Of a stretch of 64,000 bases of DNA, positions 11,849 to 24,458 are shown one piece after another. The notes under the pieces are model-generated. The model ran no database searches. It was not told where the DNA came from and was given only the letters and a program-made list of their open reading frames with translations. Source of the stretch: Amoeboaphelidium protococcarum (Eukaryota; Aphelidiomycota; Aphelidea); NCBI GenBank assembly GCA_023515745.1, contig JALECJ010000004.1:372001-436000 (forward strand), given 5' to 3'. A program made the translations under genes and the position numbers. Within the stretch, counting starts at the first letter, position 1. Each line of letters begins with the position of its first letter.

Positions 11849-13309
11849 TCATTCTTCAAATTGGTTGACTCGTTTGTACGTAGGATTATCAATGCGACTC
11901 AACTACTCTATACATTATGCCAGCTATATGGAGATTCTCTTTTGCTTTTACTTTCTATGAGTCCAAGTTTAATGATTACCGTCATTTGAGTTCTCAGTCT
12001 ATTTAAAGTGACTATCCAACTTACCAAGCGTGTCCATAATCATATCAAGATCATTGGCGATAATTCCTTGAGGATCTTCTTTATTAGCCCATACTTGAAG
12101 ACTCACTAAAATATTAAGTACGATACTAAGCACTTTCATACTTTAATTATCCTTCATCCAAACGGCATCCCAGACAGTTTACTTCACAGAGAATGAAGAC
12201 AAGTCACCATCTTAAACAATATCATGTGATAATTTAGCATTATTATCTTGAGTTACTTTCGTCTTTTAGTCTTGATGAACCAAGTCTTACAACTGTGGTT
12301 TGATTTACAACACTTTAGGAACTTTAACTTGATGCTTTTATAAAGGTAATTTCTGAGTAGGAAATCCTTCAAAAGATTAAATCTTGACGGGCGTCATCAT
12401 CCCCAGTGCTCCTCTAACTCTGTGCTTTATCACTGGCTACTTTATGCTATTTTAAGAGCTATCCTATAAAGTGGATGCAGTAGTCACAGCCATAGGGTCA
12501 ATATTCTCTTGTGCTTATTACACTTAATCTGACTTTGATGGCTTCTCATATACCGCCTTAATGTATTGCATTAGCGATGAGCAGAGCCTGTTATAAACTA
12601 TAGAGTCAGCATATAATTCATAACGAGACTTTCGATCATTGAGAATGCGATTATAAGTGAGTAATAGAACATTCTGCAGCAGTAGAGTATTCCACAACTC
12701 TCTGTTGTGATCCACAAAGGATACAAGCATCTTCATTGGGAGAAATTAAGATTTCAGAGCCTCAACAACAGGAACAGATAGACAATTGACATAATTGACA
12801 ATAGATACCCAGAACTGACATATTACGGAAACATATAATACTTTGGGCATAGCAATAACTGTCTTCAGAACGCCAACCATTAAAACGCTAATGGGCAGAT
12901 ATATCGCGCAAGCCACCAGAGCAATAGCTATACTATACCGTAATCTATTGAACAATCGCATACTCTAAAGTGGAGAATAGGAATTGTAAATCAAATTCAG
13001 AGACGTCAAAAGTAAACACAGCGTCATGTCAGCGGAACGAATATAGAAAGCACAAATCATACCAGTGCAATAAGCAAACCAGAACACGTATGAGGGATAC
13101 GGCAATAATCGAAGAAGTGCGTGGACAAGAAACATATAAGCAAACAGCCAATAAAATTGTTTAAATATCAGGGATAATGCTACGGATATCACCAGCTTAT
13201 CCAGTACAAGACTACCAATAATTGTATAAGTTGCATTCAGGATACTTGCATCTCCAGCAAACATATTCCTATACAACTACAGATACTTGAAACCCACAAA
13301 GTCTTTCAT
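11849..13309 (-). CDS. multi-pass membrane protein, possibly NDC1/Cut11-like nucleoporin
   Basis: 486 residues in one frame. The N-terminal half (residues ~12-200) holds about six hydrophobic segments; the C-terminal half is soluble, with a low-complexity Gln/Lys/Val linker and a helical end containing LSIVLNILVSLQVW. Six N-terminal membrane segments followed by a cytosolic helical domain is the architecture of NDC1, the transmembrane nucleoporin that anchors nuclear pores, and the last ~80 residues faintly resemble its C-terminal helices. The resemblance is weak, so the name is a suggestion. The frame is open upstream of the chosen ATG (13307-13309) for about 28 codons without another ATG, so an upstream exon is possible. 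Confidence 0.6.
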
Positions 13310-13731
13310 TTCCAAGTTCTCACTCACCCAGGATTAATATATCTCAAATACAAACTTTAATCTACAATATCTATCGGATGCCTTACTTCTTCAAAGTAAA
13401 AGCAATCAAGTGAAACGAATAAAAGCGTCGAGCTTATTTTGTAGATGAATAAAAGAATTAAAGTTTTCAGTCGCTTCTCTTGTCCGGTCATTCGTTCTTT
13501 CTCACATGAGGTTCTGTCTGACTGATCTTTTGAACACGCGCGACCTTCTTCCTCTCTCTCTTTCTCTCTCTACGCGTCTATCTGTCAGTCTCTCTCTTAC
13601 TTTCTTTTCCTGTCTCTGCCTGGCTGATTTCATTGCAACTACGGTACTTCTGTTGAATTATTGGTTGTTCTCTTCATACGCGATACTTTATTAAAACTAT
13701 TTCTCTAAAAAGCGATTAATTTAAAGAGGAT
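13310..13731. promoter_or_regulatory. shared promoter region between divergent genes
   Basis: 422 bp between the NDC1-like gene (-) and the MICOS gene (+). It contains a pyrimidine-rich CTCTCT tract near 13550-13620 with an ACGCGT in it. No coding frame is convincing. Confidence 0.4.
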
Positions 13732-14142
13732 ATGTATAAGAGAAGCAAGTAAGAGTTGGAGTAAAAGTATAAAGTTGTGGATGAGGTGGTGCCGTTGGAG
13801 GAGGAGGTTCGATTTGTACATGAGAACGTGAATAATAGTGTGGAGTATGTACTGGATGGCAGCAAGTCTCTGGTGAATCGGTGGATTGGATTTGAGTAGT
13901 AGAGTGTTAGGTATTTGAAGAGTGTACACCACCGCGATGAGTCGCTGGGTAATAGCAAGTATGTTGTTGGTTCCATGCTTGCTGGTTCTATTCTGGGCAA
14001 GTACCAGGGCGTCAGATTTGTGTATCCTCTAGCATTTGCTGCACTCACCACTGCTATATTCTACCCCCAGACTCTATACAATGTATACAACAAGTCTATA
14101 CTCAGTCTCAAAGTGGATGCTACTCAGACTGCGGAGAAATGA
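13732..14142 (+). CDS. MICOS complex subunit MIC26/MIC27 (apolipoprotein O-like)
   Basis: 136 residues from ATG 13732 to TGA 14140-14142. The C-terminal half contains VVGSMLAGSILGKYQGVRF followed by YPLAFAALTTAIFYPQ, the glycine-motif membrane hairpin and the YP signature typical of MIC26/MIC27. These inner-membrane proteins shape cristae junctions and bind cardiolipin. The N-terminal ~65 residues are charged and helical. It is somewhat shorter than animal family members and has no obvious presequence. Upstream codons are open for about 25 positions but lack ATG. Confidence 0.72.
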
Positions 14143-14223
14143 TACATGTCGTTTAGAATACAATAATCACTAAATTGTAATAGTTATTCACATATTGATA
14201 TATTGTATTCAAAATCTTTATTT

Positions 14224-14970
14224 TCATTATGGCACATAGATGCGATACATTTCTTCTGGCATGATCAAAATGTTCTCCTTCTTGGTGGACTTGTAAATGA
14301 TCTGATTGCCCAAGTACTACTAAGAAGATTCAACTAAACTATCATCATCATTTTATGCCAGTGCGGAATCTCTATTCTAAAGAGCAGACTATCGCTATCT
14401 CTATGCAGCAGCAGTAGTATTATTACTATTATTATTATTAGAAGTAGTAGCTGTTCCCCTCTTGACAATACTCTTGTGTAGAAGGCGGTCAATAACTTGC
14501 TGCTTTTCCATGAGCAGTTTATTAATTCTACGCTGTCTGTCATGCTCTTTTCTATTACTGGATCGACTGGCAAGTTATGCAGCAGCTGCAGCACCACCAC
14601 CACCGCTCCTATCCACAGTATCATTAGCAGTATCCAGCGACATGGCTGAAGATTCGTGCATTGTGTCAGTGTCCAACTCGGCCTCATCATCATCATCTCC
14701 TCCATCATCATCATCATCGTCATCAACCTCCATTCTCTATCCTTTTAATTTAGTTTTCAATTGACTATCCACATCCGTATCACTGTCTTCTACTTCTGTA
14801 TCATCAACATTTTCAGAATCTAAAATCTCTGTATCTTCAGATTATTCATCATTAGAGGAACTTTATTATTCAACAGTATCATCACCATCACTTGTAAATG
14901 AAATAACATCCTCCGGTTCACTATAATCTTCTGAACTGTCCTCGTCACTAATTACAGTTCTTTTACGCAT
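14224..14970 (-). CDS. INO80 chromatin-remodelling complex subunit B (Ies2/PAPA-1-like)
   Basis: 248 residues. The first ~130 are acidic and Ser-rich with runs of Asp encoded by a GAT/GAC microsatellite. Then comes a basic helix (RKEHDRQRRINKLLMEKQQ, near residue 155) resembling the PAPA-1 region that contacts the INO80 ATPase, and a C-terminal hydrophobic motif YKSTKKENILIMPEEMYRI similar to the Ies2 end. It would help activate INO80 nucleosome sliding. The zinc-finger HIT domain present in animal INO80B is not seen. The frame ends TAA TGA, with TAA read as a terminal Gln. Domain resemblance is moderate, so other acidic nuclear proteins remain possible. Confidence 0.6.
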
Positions 14971-15204
14971 CTAGCTATAAATTGTCTTCAGTTAAAATTA
15001 GTTTATTGATATTCTCAATAATAGCGATTGTAATAACTTTTAACCAATGATCTTTAGTAAAAAAGAGATTCTGCTTAGACAGTTCTCACTTGAAAGTTTA
15101 CATTTCCTTTTCGCTTCTTCTATTGTCTTTAGTATTAAAATTTTTAAATTAATACTACACTTTTACTCATAGCAAGTGTGTCTGTATATATATATATATC
15201 TATA

Positions 15205-15723
15205 ATGGCCTCAATATTTAATAATTATTTCAAGACGGATGAAGAGGGTGGACTTCGATCGGGTGGTGGTGGTGCGGGTGGAAATGCAATGGGCCTCGAG
15301 GAGACTTGTGCTATGCTTTCGCTGAGCCGGACCCAGCGACTGTATGGATTCGCCATCTGCTTCACGGTGGGCTTCATACTCGGCATACTGGGTAGTATAT
15401 TTCTGTTCTTTGGTGATGTGGTTCCCTTCGCCATCTTGTATACATTTGGCAATCTGTCGTCGCTCTTCAGTACCGGTTTCCTCATCGGTCCGGTGAGACA
15501 GTGCAAGAACATGTTTGATCCGGTGAGGTTAATCGCCAGTCTAATTTTCTTTGGTGCCATGATTGTCACCTTGTTCTTGGCTTTCTTTCTGGGTTAGGCT
15601 GGTGCTGGAGCTTGTCTCGTCCTGGTATTTGTTTAATGGATAGCCTTGATATGGTACTCTGCCTCCTACATTCCGTTTGCTCGTGCAGCCATCAAAAACT
15701 GTCTGGGATCCCTCGTTGGCTGA
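15205..15723 (+). CDS. SFT2-type vesicle transport protein
   Basis: 172 residues with four hydrophobic segments: GFAICFTVGFILGILGSIF, the segment after DVVPFAILYTFGNLSSL, LIASLIFFGAMIVTLFLAFF and LVLVFVQWIALIWYSASYIP. This matches the SFT2/Got1-like four-helix family of Golgi membrane proteins that help endosome-to-Golgi vesicle fusion. The segment GFLIGPVRQCKNMFDPVR and the ending SYIPFARAAIKNCLGSL are family signatures. The short N-terminus carries a glycine-rich stretch. The start is the ATG just after a TA-repeat leader. Confidence 0.9.
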
Positions 15724-15890
15724 TTTAACATCTCTCTCTCCCTTTATAAATATATATATCAGGTGTTAATATAAAAAGTTTTAAATTTAATACCGATGAT
15801 CGTCAACTTGAATCTGAAATAATAATAATCAGTTGATCAACATTACTAGATTCCATTTACACAATTGTCAATAAATCAGTCAGTCTCCTC

Positions 15891-18173
15891 TCAAATATCG
15901 GTCACCTTCCATCCCTTTCTCCACATACGATCCTTGTACACTTTGGATGGACCATCAAAGCCGAACGAGAGAGGTGCAAAATAGTAAAAGGTAACCACAG
16001 ATGCTGCCAGAACACTTGCCCACAATGCCCATCCAATGGTACGCGGTAGACGGGCTGCTATATGCTCAGTGATAAATGCCAGTGACAGTATGCTAAAGTA
16101 CAAAGCCGGGAAGTAGTGATGCAAGTACGTCACTCTGGCCATGATCATAAATGGTAAATAGTGTAAAGCCCATCCAATAACAAAGTACTTGCCCACGGTA
16201 AAATACTTTTGATACTCGACGAGATTCCAATTCTTGTATCCGCGCTTCCATCTCAGAGCATAGAAAAGAGTGAGTGCACCATACAAGATCAAACTAGCAG
16301 TACCACCCCACCAGATCGCAGGATTACCCAAGAGAAGAACTTTATGAACGTCATCACCCCAACCACACATACGAAGGCCAACATTTAACCATGGCCACTC
16401 GGACGGTAGTGATGTCAATCCATCAGGTTCCTTGTCAGGATCAGGTGTGAGTGCATTATTAGATGTGTACATGCCCACATTCAAATGGATAAAATCCTTA
16501 ATGAATGATGTCTTGTACTCAGCTTTGGTACCAGGTTCCATCTTGTCGTTCCAGTGACTCTCCACATTCCAAATATTGAACAAGTCCGTCTTGTTATACT
16601 TGTCACATACAACTTCAGCCTGTTTGAAGCCCCACTCTGGCAGGTTAACATTGTGAGATCTGAGCAGACACTTGTGCACCTTGTGTCTAAATCTCAATCT
16701 AGTCGATAGGGATCTAATCTTACCACCAGTACCTCCTCTTACATCGTCAACAACCTCAACTCTCCAGTAATCATTCGCATCTCCAATAGTCTCATTACCA
16801 TAACCAGACACTTCATACGCCCACTTGGAGATTGGAGCGGCGTGAGCATGACTATGCAGATTGCGACCAGTCGAGGCATGCATTAGGCGTACTAAATCAC
16901 CATCTTTGAGGTAATCGATTTCAGTGTCCTCTTCAACTGCCGGTTCTCCTCTGATGCGTTTAATGATCCAGTCGTTATTCGCATCCTTATGATGATAACA
17001 AGTTACCTACTGCTGCTTAGATCCGTGTGGAAATGTCTGTACGTGAGAATGTAACAATCCGCCACCATATCCATTATTCTTCAAAGTCACCTTGGATCCA
17101 TAAGCGATATAGAGAGGACTTTCATGCAACGTATTACCAATCAAGTTGGCCTAAAATAAACTACTCATCTGCGCATCTCCAGGTCCACTATACGCCAAAA
17201 TCTTAAAATGTACCCAGAATGAGAACATATAAATGGCAATAGGGAGAGCAATGAGACACAGCGCTCTGGCAGTAAAATGCTTAATGAACAGACGTGGCGA
17301 ACACTTGACGTCACCAAATAGATCCCATAAATCTTCAATGGTATACAAACCGATAGTAGCAGTGACGAAAAAGCCAACCCATTTCACACTGGACACCATA
17401 CCGATTCCAGACCCGGTGGCTGCCAGCCAGAACCACCACTCAGCCGTAAATGGACGTCTGCGACAGTTGTAAAAGACTGAGAGACAGTAGAAGGAGTAGA
17501 CAGTGAAGAATAATAGCATAGAGTCTAGCAAGATGTAACGACTTATGGCCAGGTATGCATTATCACACAGGACCATGATGGCAGCCATGAATGCAGCTCT
17601 CTTGCTTAAACCAAACTCAAGACACGTCAAATACGCCAGCGGGACCATGAAAGCTCCAAACATGGACAGAAACACCCTCATAGTGGTGTAGTTGAGGCCT
17701 TCTGGGTACTGCTTACCAGACTCAAAGTCAAAATCACCCTTATAACCGGCAAGAAGACCAGCGAATCCAACCAGCATCTTACCTAGAGGTGGATGAACAT
17801 CAAAATAGAACTCACGCTTCAGATAGTGACTGGCAAACTTCCCGAAATGAGCTTCATCCCAAACAACAAAGGTGGCCTTGCCAATGGACCATACTCTAGT
17901 CACAATGGATACTATAGACAGAGCGAAAACCATGGCATAAGTTTTGGCATCATATCTGAACACTCCATCCAACAAGTTGTCCAACCAGTCTTGAGTTTGA
18001 GCAACAGACTAAGTTTTCCCCTTCTTCTTGCTATCACCTTTACCACCTGGAACACCATTATCATAGTCATTCAATAACTCGTTCTCCAATAGTTCATTGG
18101 CGCTTAACTACTACTGGCCATCAGCAGAGAATCCAGCTGCATTAGCTCTTCTCTACCGCATTTGTTACTCCAT
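15891..18173 (-). CDS. protein O-mannosyltransferase, POMT2/PMT2 subfamily
   Basis: 760 residues, close to the usual ~750. DEAHFGK at about residue 106 carries the Asp-Glu pair in the first luminal loop needed for catalysis; HPPLGKMLVGFAG and YPEGLNYTTMRVF follow, matching the POMT2/PMT2 branch rather than PMT1 or PMT4. The middle holds three MIR repeats (HSHVQTFPHGSKQQQVTCY; LMHASTGRNLHSH). Multiple membrane helices lie before and after. It transfers mannose from dolichol-phosphate mannose to Ser/Thr in the ER lumen, normally as a heterodimer with a PMT1 or POMT1 partner not in this window. Its obvious substrate class is represented nearby by the giant Ser/Thr-rich surface protein at 34393-45426. 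Confidence 0.96.
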
Positions 18174-19161
18174 CGCTGGCTCTTACTAGATGCTGCCGCC
18201 AGACAAAACTGGATTCGCTTTCAGACTTGGCATGGCTTTGAGTCAACGACAAGGGGAAACAAGGAAAAGCTTGTTAAAGGGGCCGGCCTGTTCGCTCTTG
18301 CAGTCTCTTTCTTCGAACGGAAGGATGGCTGAGCGAGACGCGAAACGGTTTGTTTCACCAAACCCGGAGGCACCCTTGTACTTTCTTCAACGGAGCGTTT
18401 AACTTTAACTTTTGATAATCAAGATCTCCAATGCTTTATTACGACTTATGATGCCAAGTATACGATGTTTGAATTCTATAATTTATTTCACATCCATTTG
18501 TTTCGTGTTGTTTTAGGGTGTGTGCCAATGATGTGACGGCGCTGCTTACTTCGCGAATTTAAACCAAATATGAACTTTAAATGTTTTATAAAGTATACAA
18601 GACTTACATGACGAATTGCCTTTTATAAAGATTCTAAGGATCGTGGACAATATACCAAAAGAGTGAAAAAATAGTTGAAAAAAATGATTCAAGCAGGTGG
18701 ATCAGTCATCTCAAGAGTCATCGCAAATTCATCATAAAATTGCACAAAGAAGAAAGGTTAGCGACCGATCGGCTCTTGATGATTTTTCAACCTTTTCTCT
18801 TTACCCGCCGCTTGGTTGCATTGATTGCCTTTTCTTGTGTTTTCTTCCTCTTCTTCTTTCTTAACAATATTTTTTTAATAATAACCTATGCTCGAAAACT
18901 TGTCAAACAACGTCAAGTTTTACGGCACAAATACAAATCTGGAACAAGTTCGGCTTTCGTCATTATAATCCACCAACCTGTACCTTGGTCTGTTCTTTGG
19001 ATTGCACTCGCCATAGTACTGCACTGCTCAGCACCTCTCACTACTACCACCGCAGTTTATAGTTGGGAATACATTGAAGAGTTGTCCTTGAATCTGCTAG
19101 TTTACTGCATTTATTTTATACAGAATAGAAATATTATTTAATCGCAATTTTAAACGATAGA
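18174..19161. other. intergenic region of about 1 kb
   Basis: A GC-richer patch near 18250-18390 and AT-rich DNA after it. One plus-strand frame at 18740-19141 is open but hydrophobic and low-complexity, with no recognisable domain. It most likely serves as the promoters of the divergent mannosyltransferase and phosphatase genes. Confidence 0.35.
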
Positions 19162-19845
19162 ATGGCTTTGGACATTAATTTTTCGTCTGCTGGTAGGAAT
19201 GCTCAATTGGCCCCATCTGCAATCTCTTATCTGAGCTATGGAAAGCTGAGGTTTATAATCAATGACTGTCCATCTGACAATAATATTAGCGAGTACATTA
19301 AAGAATTTAAGAAGAACAATGTGAGTGATGTAGTGCGCGTCTGTGAAAGATCCTATTCATCTGCACCTCTGGATAAGGAGGGCATCTCACTTCATGATCT
19401 CGCTTTTGAAGATGGTGGTACTCCACCTGCGCAAGTGATTAAGCGGTGGCTTGAGTTGTGCAGATTGAGATTTGGAAGCTTCAAGAGTACTAGCAAGACT
19501 ACATCCGATGAGGAAGAAGTGAGAAGAAATAGCACTGACAATCTCAAGGGCATTAATCCCGATTCTCCTCCATGCATTGCCGTGCATTGTGTGGCTGGTC
19601 TTGGTAGAGCACCGGTGTTAGTGGCCATAGCCCTGATTGAGTATGGAGTGGACAAGCTGGATGCCATTGACTTTATTCGGAAGAGGCGACGAGGCGCGTT
19701 TAATAGTCGTCAGATTCAATACATCGACTCGTATAAGCGCTAGAATGCTCCTGCCAATAGAATGATGAGCAAGTTCTCCAAAATGTTCCGATTCAGCTCT
19801 TAGAAGGATTAAATTGCAGAATCTGGAGGTGGAAAGAAGCATTGA
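19162..19845 (+). CDS. PRL (PTP4A)-type dual-specificity phosphatase
   Basis: 227 residues. The catalytic loop HCVAGLGRAPVLVA (Cys near residue 142) is the PRL version of C-x5-R, and the Asp near residue 79 in SLHDLAFEDGGTPP fits the general-acid loop. The N-terminal YLSYGKLRFIINDCPSDNN also matches PRL. PRL proteins regulate growth and bind CNNM magnesium transporters, usually through a C-terminal prenylated CaaX box. This one ends Gly-Gly-Gly-Lys-Lys-His with no CaaX, although a basic stretch precedes. A Ser-rich insert (about residues 105-125) lengthens the domain. A 3' exon carrying CaaX cannot be excluded. Confidence 0.9.
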
Positions 19846-19938
19846 CTATCTTGCCCCGATTTTGTTAGACATTTGATGATATGCGGGCGGTTCTATTTCC
19901 TAAAGGTGGGGAGAATGAGAGATTTAATGACAGTGAAT

Positions 19939-20508
19939 TCATTATACATCAGTGGTGTTGCAATCATTTTTCGAAATTTCTACAGCTGAATGGATAGCCT
20001 TCTAAAGTTGGGGCATCAGTTTTAGGGAGCGAAGTGCAGCATTTTGCGCTATGTGAGGCTCAAAATCGTGTTCATAAACAACCACCTTTTCAACGGGATA
20101 TTTTGCACGAATCTTATCAGACTCTTGCTCCACAATGTATCCTACAAAGAATTAATCAAGTATATAATAAAAGCAAAAAACAAATTACCTTTTAACTTTA
20201 ATTTAGCCAGTTCTAATTATTCTCCCTTCAGATGCCGTCCACGGAACTGAGCTTCAAATGCACTTTCAGGTGTTGTTGCGGAATCTATTCGCATAGAGTC
20301 TTCAAGAAAATACATTGACGCCTACAAAGCAATTATCAAGTGAGATGTACATGGAATTAAAACGATTTAAAGAGATAAATTTTACTTTAACAGGACCGTT
20401 GAACTTGACATGACACGGTAAAATGATGGCTCTTTGCTGTAATAAATCATCCTATTTAGAACTAGGTACCAGGTCGACACCAGTTATAGGTGTACTCTCA
20501 ACTGTCAT
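19939..20508 (-). CDS. RNASEH2C: ribonuclease H2 subunit C (three exons)
   Basis: Exons 20386-20508, 20189-20321 and 19939-20141, 152 residues in total. Both introns (20322-20385, 64 nt; 20142-20188, 47 nt) begin GTAA and end CTTTGTAG, and the frame closes across both. The protein has LPCHVKFNGPVK, FRGRHLKGEQ and YEHDFEPHI, the three conserved blocks of RNase H2C, a scaffold subunit needed for the A subunit to remove ribonucleotides from DNA. The last sense codon is TAA directly before TGA. Confidence 0.85.
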
Positions 20509-20758
20509 TGTGCACGGCGCGATAGTTCAAACTAAAGAAAGTGTTGAAACGCGCGTATGAACTTTCCGCTCTGTCTCCTGAGAACGCACGTAGGCGCTTA
20601 TAACAAATCGTCGCGTGTGCTCGTTTCGTTCCCAATCGCCAGTAACCGAAACCAAAAACCTGCCGCGTTAAACTTTTCTGGTAGCGGCGATTCTGAGGAC
20701 AATCTACACTAAGGATATACCTATCATCAAGCAAGGATTTAATATAAATAATAAATAA

Positions 20759-21397
<639 letters not shown>

Positions 21398-21723
21398 TTT
21401 GATTGAATCGGTAATATACATTTAACGCGTCAAGTTTATTATTTCGTGTCCCTTATTTTTATCTCCTCTTTCTTAACCAGATTGTTATGGTTGAATCGAT
21501 ACCAAATATCACTTAATAATTGCGGTAAATTTAGACAATACACTACTTGACGATCTCTTCGTGTATATTATCTCTTCAGTCAAGTAGACAAACGCTTTAA
21601 ATTGCCTCTTATCAGTTATGGTCAATTTTAAAAAAAAAATTAACATAATTGTTTTATGCCACTAGTCTTTAATCTATTAAATCATTTGCGTTTCGAACAC
21701 CATAGCTTTGCATAAGACTAAAT
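21398..21723. other. intergenic region between convergent genes
   Basis: 326 bp, AT-rich, with an ACGCGT near 21425. No gene or RNA signature seen; it should hold the 3' ends of the NAC-alpha and RING genes. Confidence 0.35.
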
Positions 21724-22839
21724 TCAAATAGTATTCTCAGTCTATTCTTCATCAGGCTATGCTTCTTCCATTTCTTATCTCTGTGCTTAATCTGCATTCT
21801 GATCTTCCATAAATTATCTGAAGCCACTTGGACCTTCAGAATATCTATTTCTAGTGTTGCAGATAAAGCATTTTGGATTCGTGACTAACCACTCGCAAAG
21901 ACATTCGTTGTGAAGATATATACTTTTATTACATCTCGGACGTTTCGCAATCTCTGACGCTTCAAACTCTTTCCTGCATAATAAGCACTCATCTTCGGCG
22001 GATAAAACATGGGATTCAACAAAATGGTCATTAACATGCAATCTGGTTAATGAGGTGCCATAACCATAAATCACCTCGTTGTTCCGATTGAAAAGACCTT
22101 GCGGAATACCTAATGCGCGCCTTCTGCGCATGTCATGCATATATTCATTTCCAATCCATAATGCTTCAGAAATAGAAATTACGACCAGCACCAGATTCAT
22201 TTACATTAAACGCGCAATTACAACAAGTTCGTCGTGATTATAAGGAAGATCTATCTTCATAGTGAGTAATGTCGTATACAAAATAAAGGAGATGTATAGA
22301 GTGGAGACGAGCAATTGAGCTAGCGCATTCAAAGGGCGATTAGAGAATCTCATGAGCAAAGCCATCATAATCAAAAACGTAGGCATTATTTAATTCCAGT
22401 ACAAGGCTAAACTTGTTGAATCTTTAGCAAGCAGTAGCTCCCAGTAGCGTGTTAAAGATGGTAAACGACAAACACCGTCTTCCAAACAGCGCAGCGTCCA
22501 TTAGACATCACGGGTCTGGCGAAGCGTTTTCAAAACGTCAATGATATAGATGCGAGCATTTCTACCAGCACCAGAAGTTGCTATACCCACGAATAGCGCG
22601 TACAAATGATCAGACACGCGTGTGTTTTAGATTAATTCAAGCAAGCGATTGGTAACGCATATACCATTCTGAGGCGGTAGAGCCATCAACTACCTGCCAA
22701 CGTCCTACTATAACGCGACATTAAGGCGCGCAGGCTCTTGATCCACAGCATCCAGAAACTAATTAATCTAATCAACCGGAAAATCAACTGAAAATACAAA
22801 TTAAAGCAAAACTAAGGACAGGACACAATTGAATATCAT
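21724..22839 (-). CDS. membrane variant-RING protein, copy A of a tandem pair
   Basis: 371 residues: an N-terminal signal-like segment (CVLSLVLLQFVFS), a luminal helical domain of ~130 residues (FLDAVDQEPARLNVAL), three or four hydrophobic segments around residues 155-245, then a cytosolic RING-like domain CLLCRKEFE...KRPRC...YLHNECLCEWL...CFIC and an acidic Gln/Glu-rich tail. This is the plan of a membrane E3 ubiquitin ligase. In a canonical RING-H2 a His two residues after the third Cys is a zinc ligand; here that position is Lys and the loop is two residues longer, so the site is non-standard. About 65% similar by eye to copy B (23355-24458). Confidence 0.85.
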
Positions 22840-23354
22840 TTGAATGAATATATGACAAAATGCTATTGTCACCGCACTTTATTTTCTTTTGCCTGAAAAG
22901 CGATCAAACGCCTAAAGTATGGAGAAATGAGCTTGGAAATCGTTTTACTTTATGTATAGTAGATTGCGGTAGTACCGACCAACTGATTATGTCACTTCAT
23001 AAACTTTCTAACCAGTGCTATATTTTGAATCGAAGCGGCGAACAAGAGAAGCTTGATATCTACTTTCGTATTCAGAATTTGCTTACTTACTTTAATTGAG
23101 TTTTATTGACAAGATAAAAGTCATGTGAGAAACTACTGTGGTTAAAATCACGTTGACTTGAGAAATGACCATAGCCAATCTGCTAGGGCCGGACTCGTTG
23201 ACCATAGTAGATCTGTTCAGGTGTTCTTTGTTTTACCAATAAAGTGATAACTCATAAATATGAGAGCATTTGCAATCATGAAATCTATATTTTACTCCAT
23301 TCATTAAGGATATGTATGTTCAGCGCGCCACTCAGCTTTTAAAAATGACATCAC
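22840..23354. other. spacer between the tandem RING genes
   Basis: 515 bp. A plus-strand frame at 22860-23099 ends in TGA after 79 residues but has no recognisable domain and lies in the promoter of copy A. Otherwise nothing seen. Confidence 0.3.
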
Positions 23355-24458
23355 TCAAGCAAAGGTTCCGGTTTATTCATCACTACTCAACGACTCGACT
23401 TCTTGTCTCTATGCTTACTCTGCATTCTGTTCTTCCACAAATTATTGAACGCCACTTGGGCCTTCAGAATATCTATCCCTTGTATTGCAAATGAAGCATT
23501 TGGGATTCGTCACTAACCACTCGCAAAGACATTTGTTGTGCAGATACATATTTCTACTACATCTCGGACGTTTTGCCATCTCTGACGCTTCAAATTCCTC
23601 TCTGCATAATAAGCACTCTTCGTCAGCCGATGGAGCTTGAGTATCAACAAAATGATCATTTACAGAAAGTCTCGTTGACTGCGCACCCCAGCCATAATTC
23701 ACCTCATTATTACGCATGAAAAGGCCTTGCGGAATACCTAAAGCGCGCCCTCTTCGAATGTCATACGTTCGTCTACCAAGGACCAACATTGCCTCAGAAA
23801 ATTAAATTACATTCAACACCAGAGACACTTGAATTAATCGAACAAGGATCACATATGCATTATGATGATAGAGAAAATCCATTTTCATTGTGATAAATTA
23901 CGTCAACAAAATAAATGAGATATATAAAGAGGTGACTAGCAAATGAATAACTACATTCACACGAGGATTAGCATATCTTATGAACAAAGCCAGCATGATT
24001 AATATTGTAGGTAAAATCTAGTTCTAAATTAATGCCATGCTTGTCGAATCCGCAGCAAGCAGTAGCTCAAAGTAACGCTTGAACGACGGTAGACGACATG
24101 CACCGCCTTAGACACATTGTAGGGCCCACTGTACATCACGCGTCTTGCGAAGAGATTTCATGGCGTTGATGACAAAAGCACGAGCATGTCTACCAGCATC
24201 AGACGTAACTAGCCCCACAAACAACGCGTATAACTGATCCGACACGCGTAAATTTCTGATAACATCAATCAGGCGACTGGTTATACCAAAATCATTCTAA
24301 GGCTGTAGCGCCATCAGCTGCTCTCCAACGTTCTGTTATAACGCGATGATATGGCGCGCAGGCTCCTGCTCCACAGCATCCAAAAACTGGTCAAGCTAAT
24401 CAACAGCTAATACATACTAAATCAATATCAGTAGCGACAGATATTTCAACATCATCAT
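23355..24458 (-). CDS. membrane variant-RING protein, copy B of a tandem pair
   Basis: 367 residues from a run of three ATGs at 24450-24458. It has the same plan as copy A: signal-like N-terminus (KYLSLLILIQYVLA), luminal domain with QFLDAVEQEPAR, hydrophobic segments, the shared block RALGIPQGLF, and a RING-like domain CLLCREEFE...KRPRC...MYLHNKCLCEWL...CFIC. Both copies lack the standard fourth zinc ligand, so the change predates the duplication. The acidic tail differs from copy A. The membrane region has diverged more than the RING and the region just before it, which suggests constraint on the cytosolic part. Confidence 0.85.

Noticed and set aside
14462-14764. Plus-strand open frame rich in Ser and Ala
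   Set aside because: It is the complement of the Asp-run and Ala-run part of the INO80B-like gene, which has domain support on the minus strand.
18740-19141. Plus-strand hydrophobic open frame of 133 codons
   Set aside because: Low-complexity, no domain, and no TGA at its TAA end; likely the leader region of the PRL gene.
22860-23099. Plus-strand 79-codon frame ending in TGA between the RING genes
   Set aside because: No recognisable features, and it occupies the promoter of copy A; random open frames this long are common when only one stop codon exists.
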